Assembly: GCA_021768055.1 (NCBI GenBank)
Contig: JAASSE010000047.1
Location: 1 to 7,252 of the forward strand
Reading direction: 5' to 3'
Length of the DNA stretch: 7,252 nt
Source of the DNA: Gammaproteobacteria bacterium
GTDB lineage: Bacteria; Pseudomonadota; Gammaproteobacteria; SZUA-229
The notes below the pieces were generated by a model that was given only the letters and a program-made list of their open reading frames with translations, did no database searches and was not told where the DNA came from. Of the stretch, positions 7,138 through 7,252 are shown in pieces. Positions within the stretch are counted from its first letter, which is position 1. Every line of letters starts with the position of its first letter. The translations under genes were made by a program, and so were the position numbers.

Positions 7138-7252
7138 ATGATGCGAACAACAATCATACGCGTATTTGCTATCGTAACGATTTCATTTAGCGCGTTCTCC
7201 TTAATACAAGCTGCCGAACTCGAAGTGGCTGAAGTTTCATCGAAGATGGCGC
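7138..7252 (+). CDS. N-terminus of an exported protein, probably an RND periplasmic adaptor, cut by window edge
   Basis: Thirty-eight codons are visible. They start MMRTTIIRV, with a positively charged n-region (two Arg), followed by a hydrophobic core (FAIVTISFSAFSLI) and a likely signal peptidase I site after IQAA. The mature protein would begin near AELEVAEVSSKMA. A short mature segment of this sort (a beta strand of the form E-x-x-V-A-E-V) normally precedes the RLDGVIEAV strand in membrane fusion proteins, which is exactly the part lacking in the minus-strand adaptor ending at about 6998. If the two are the same gene, the next residues beyond the window should be PRQYRLDGV. The last bases (GCGC) are compatible with this. 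Alternatives are a paralogous adaptor or an unrelated periplasmic protein. The export signal is clear; the adaptor assignment is inference. Confidence 0.6.
   Translation, partial: MMRTTIIRVFAIVTISFSAFSLIQAAELEVAEVSSKMA

Overview
The window looks like chromosomal DNA of a gammaproteobacterium. The strongest sign is the divergent pair rpoE (leftwards) and nadB (rightwards), the arrangement known from Escherichia coli and relatives. NadB also follows the E. coli protein closely along its whole length. GC content is moderate by eye and codon use looks uniform. Nothing resembles a phage, IS element, CRISPR array or RNA gene.

Layout: positions 1-186 (minus) hold the N-terminal third of the envelope-stress sigma factor RpoE, cut by the window edge. 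Positions 187-355 are a shared rpoE/nadB control region with a plausible sigma-E-type autoregulatory promoter, a possible housekeeping promoter and a short perfect inverted repeat. Positions 356-1996 (plus) encode L-aspartate oxidase NadB. Its stop overlaps by 4 bp (ATGA) the start of a two-domain rhodanese sulfurtransferase (1993-2817) with an RhdA-like catalytic loop. Only 2 bp later comes the convergent 3' end of an RND efflux permease (6053-2820, minus). The permease is preceded by its periplasmic adaptor (6974-6057, minus), and the two are 3 bp apart.

The right end is abnormal. The adaptor reading frame lacks its signal peptide and real start. Its homology stops near 6998, and directly beyond it begins, on the opposite strand, the 3' end of an unidentified gene (about 7002-7118, plus). 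Nineteen bases later a new plus-strand gene starts (7138 to the edge). It encodes a signal peptide and a mature N-terminus of just the kind the minus-strand adaptor is missing. The simplest reading is an inverted (fold-back) junction at about 6998-7002. The native order would be [unknown gene]-[adaptor]-[RND permease] on one strand, and the window would carry the adaptor's two parts in opposite orientations around a loop of about 250 bp. This could be an amplification or assembly chimera or a true inverted duplication. The sequence alone cannot decide.

Functionally, nadB and the sulfurtransferase form one translationally coupled unit (NAD biosynthesis plus sulfane-sulfur transfer). The adaptor and permease form a separate proton-driven export unit with no outer-membrane channel gene in view. 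I found no convincing undescribed system. The inverted junction is the observation most worth checking.
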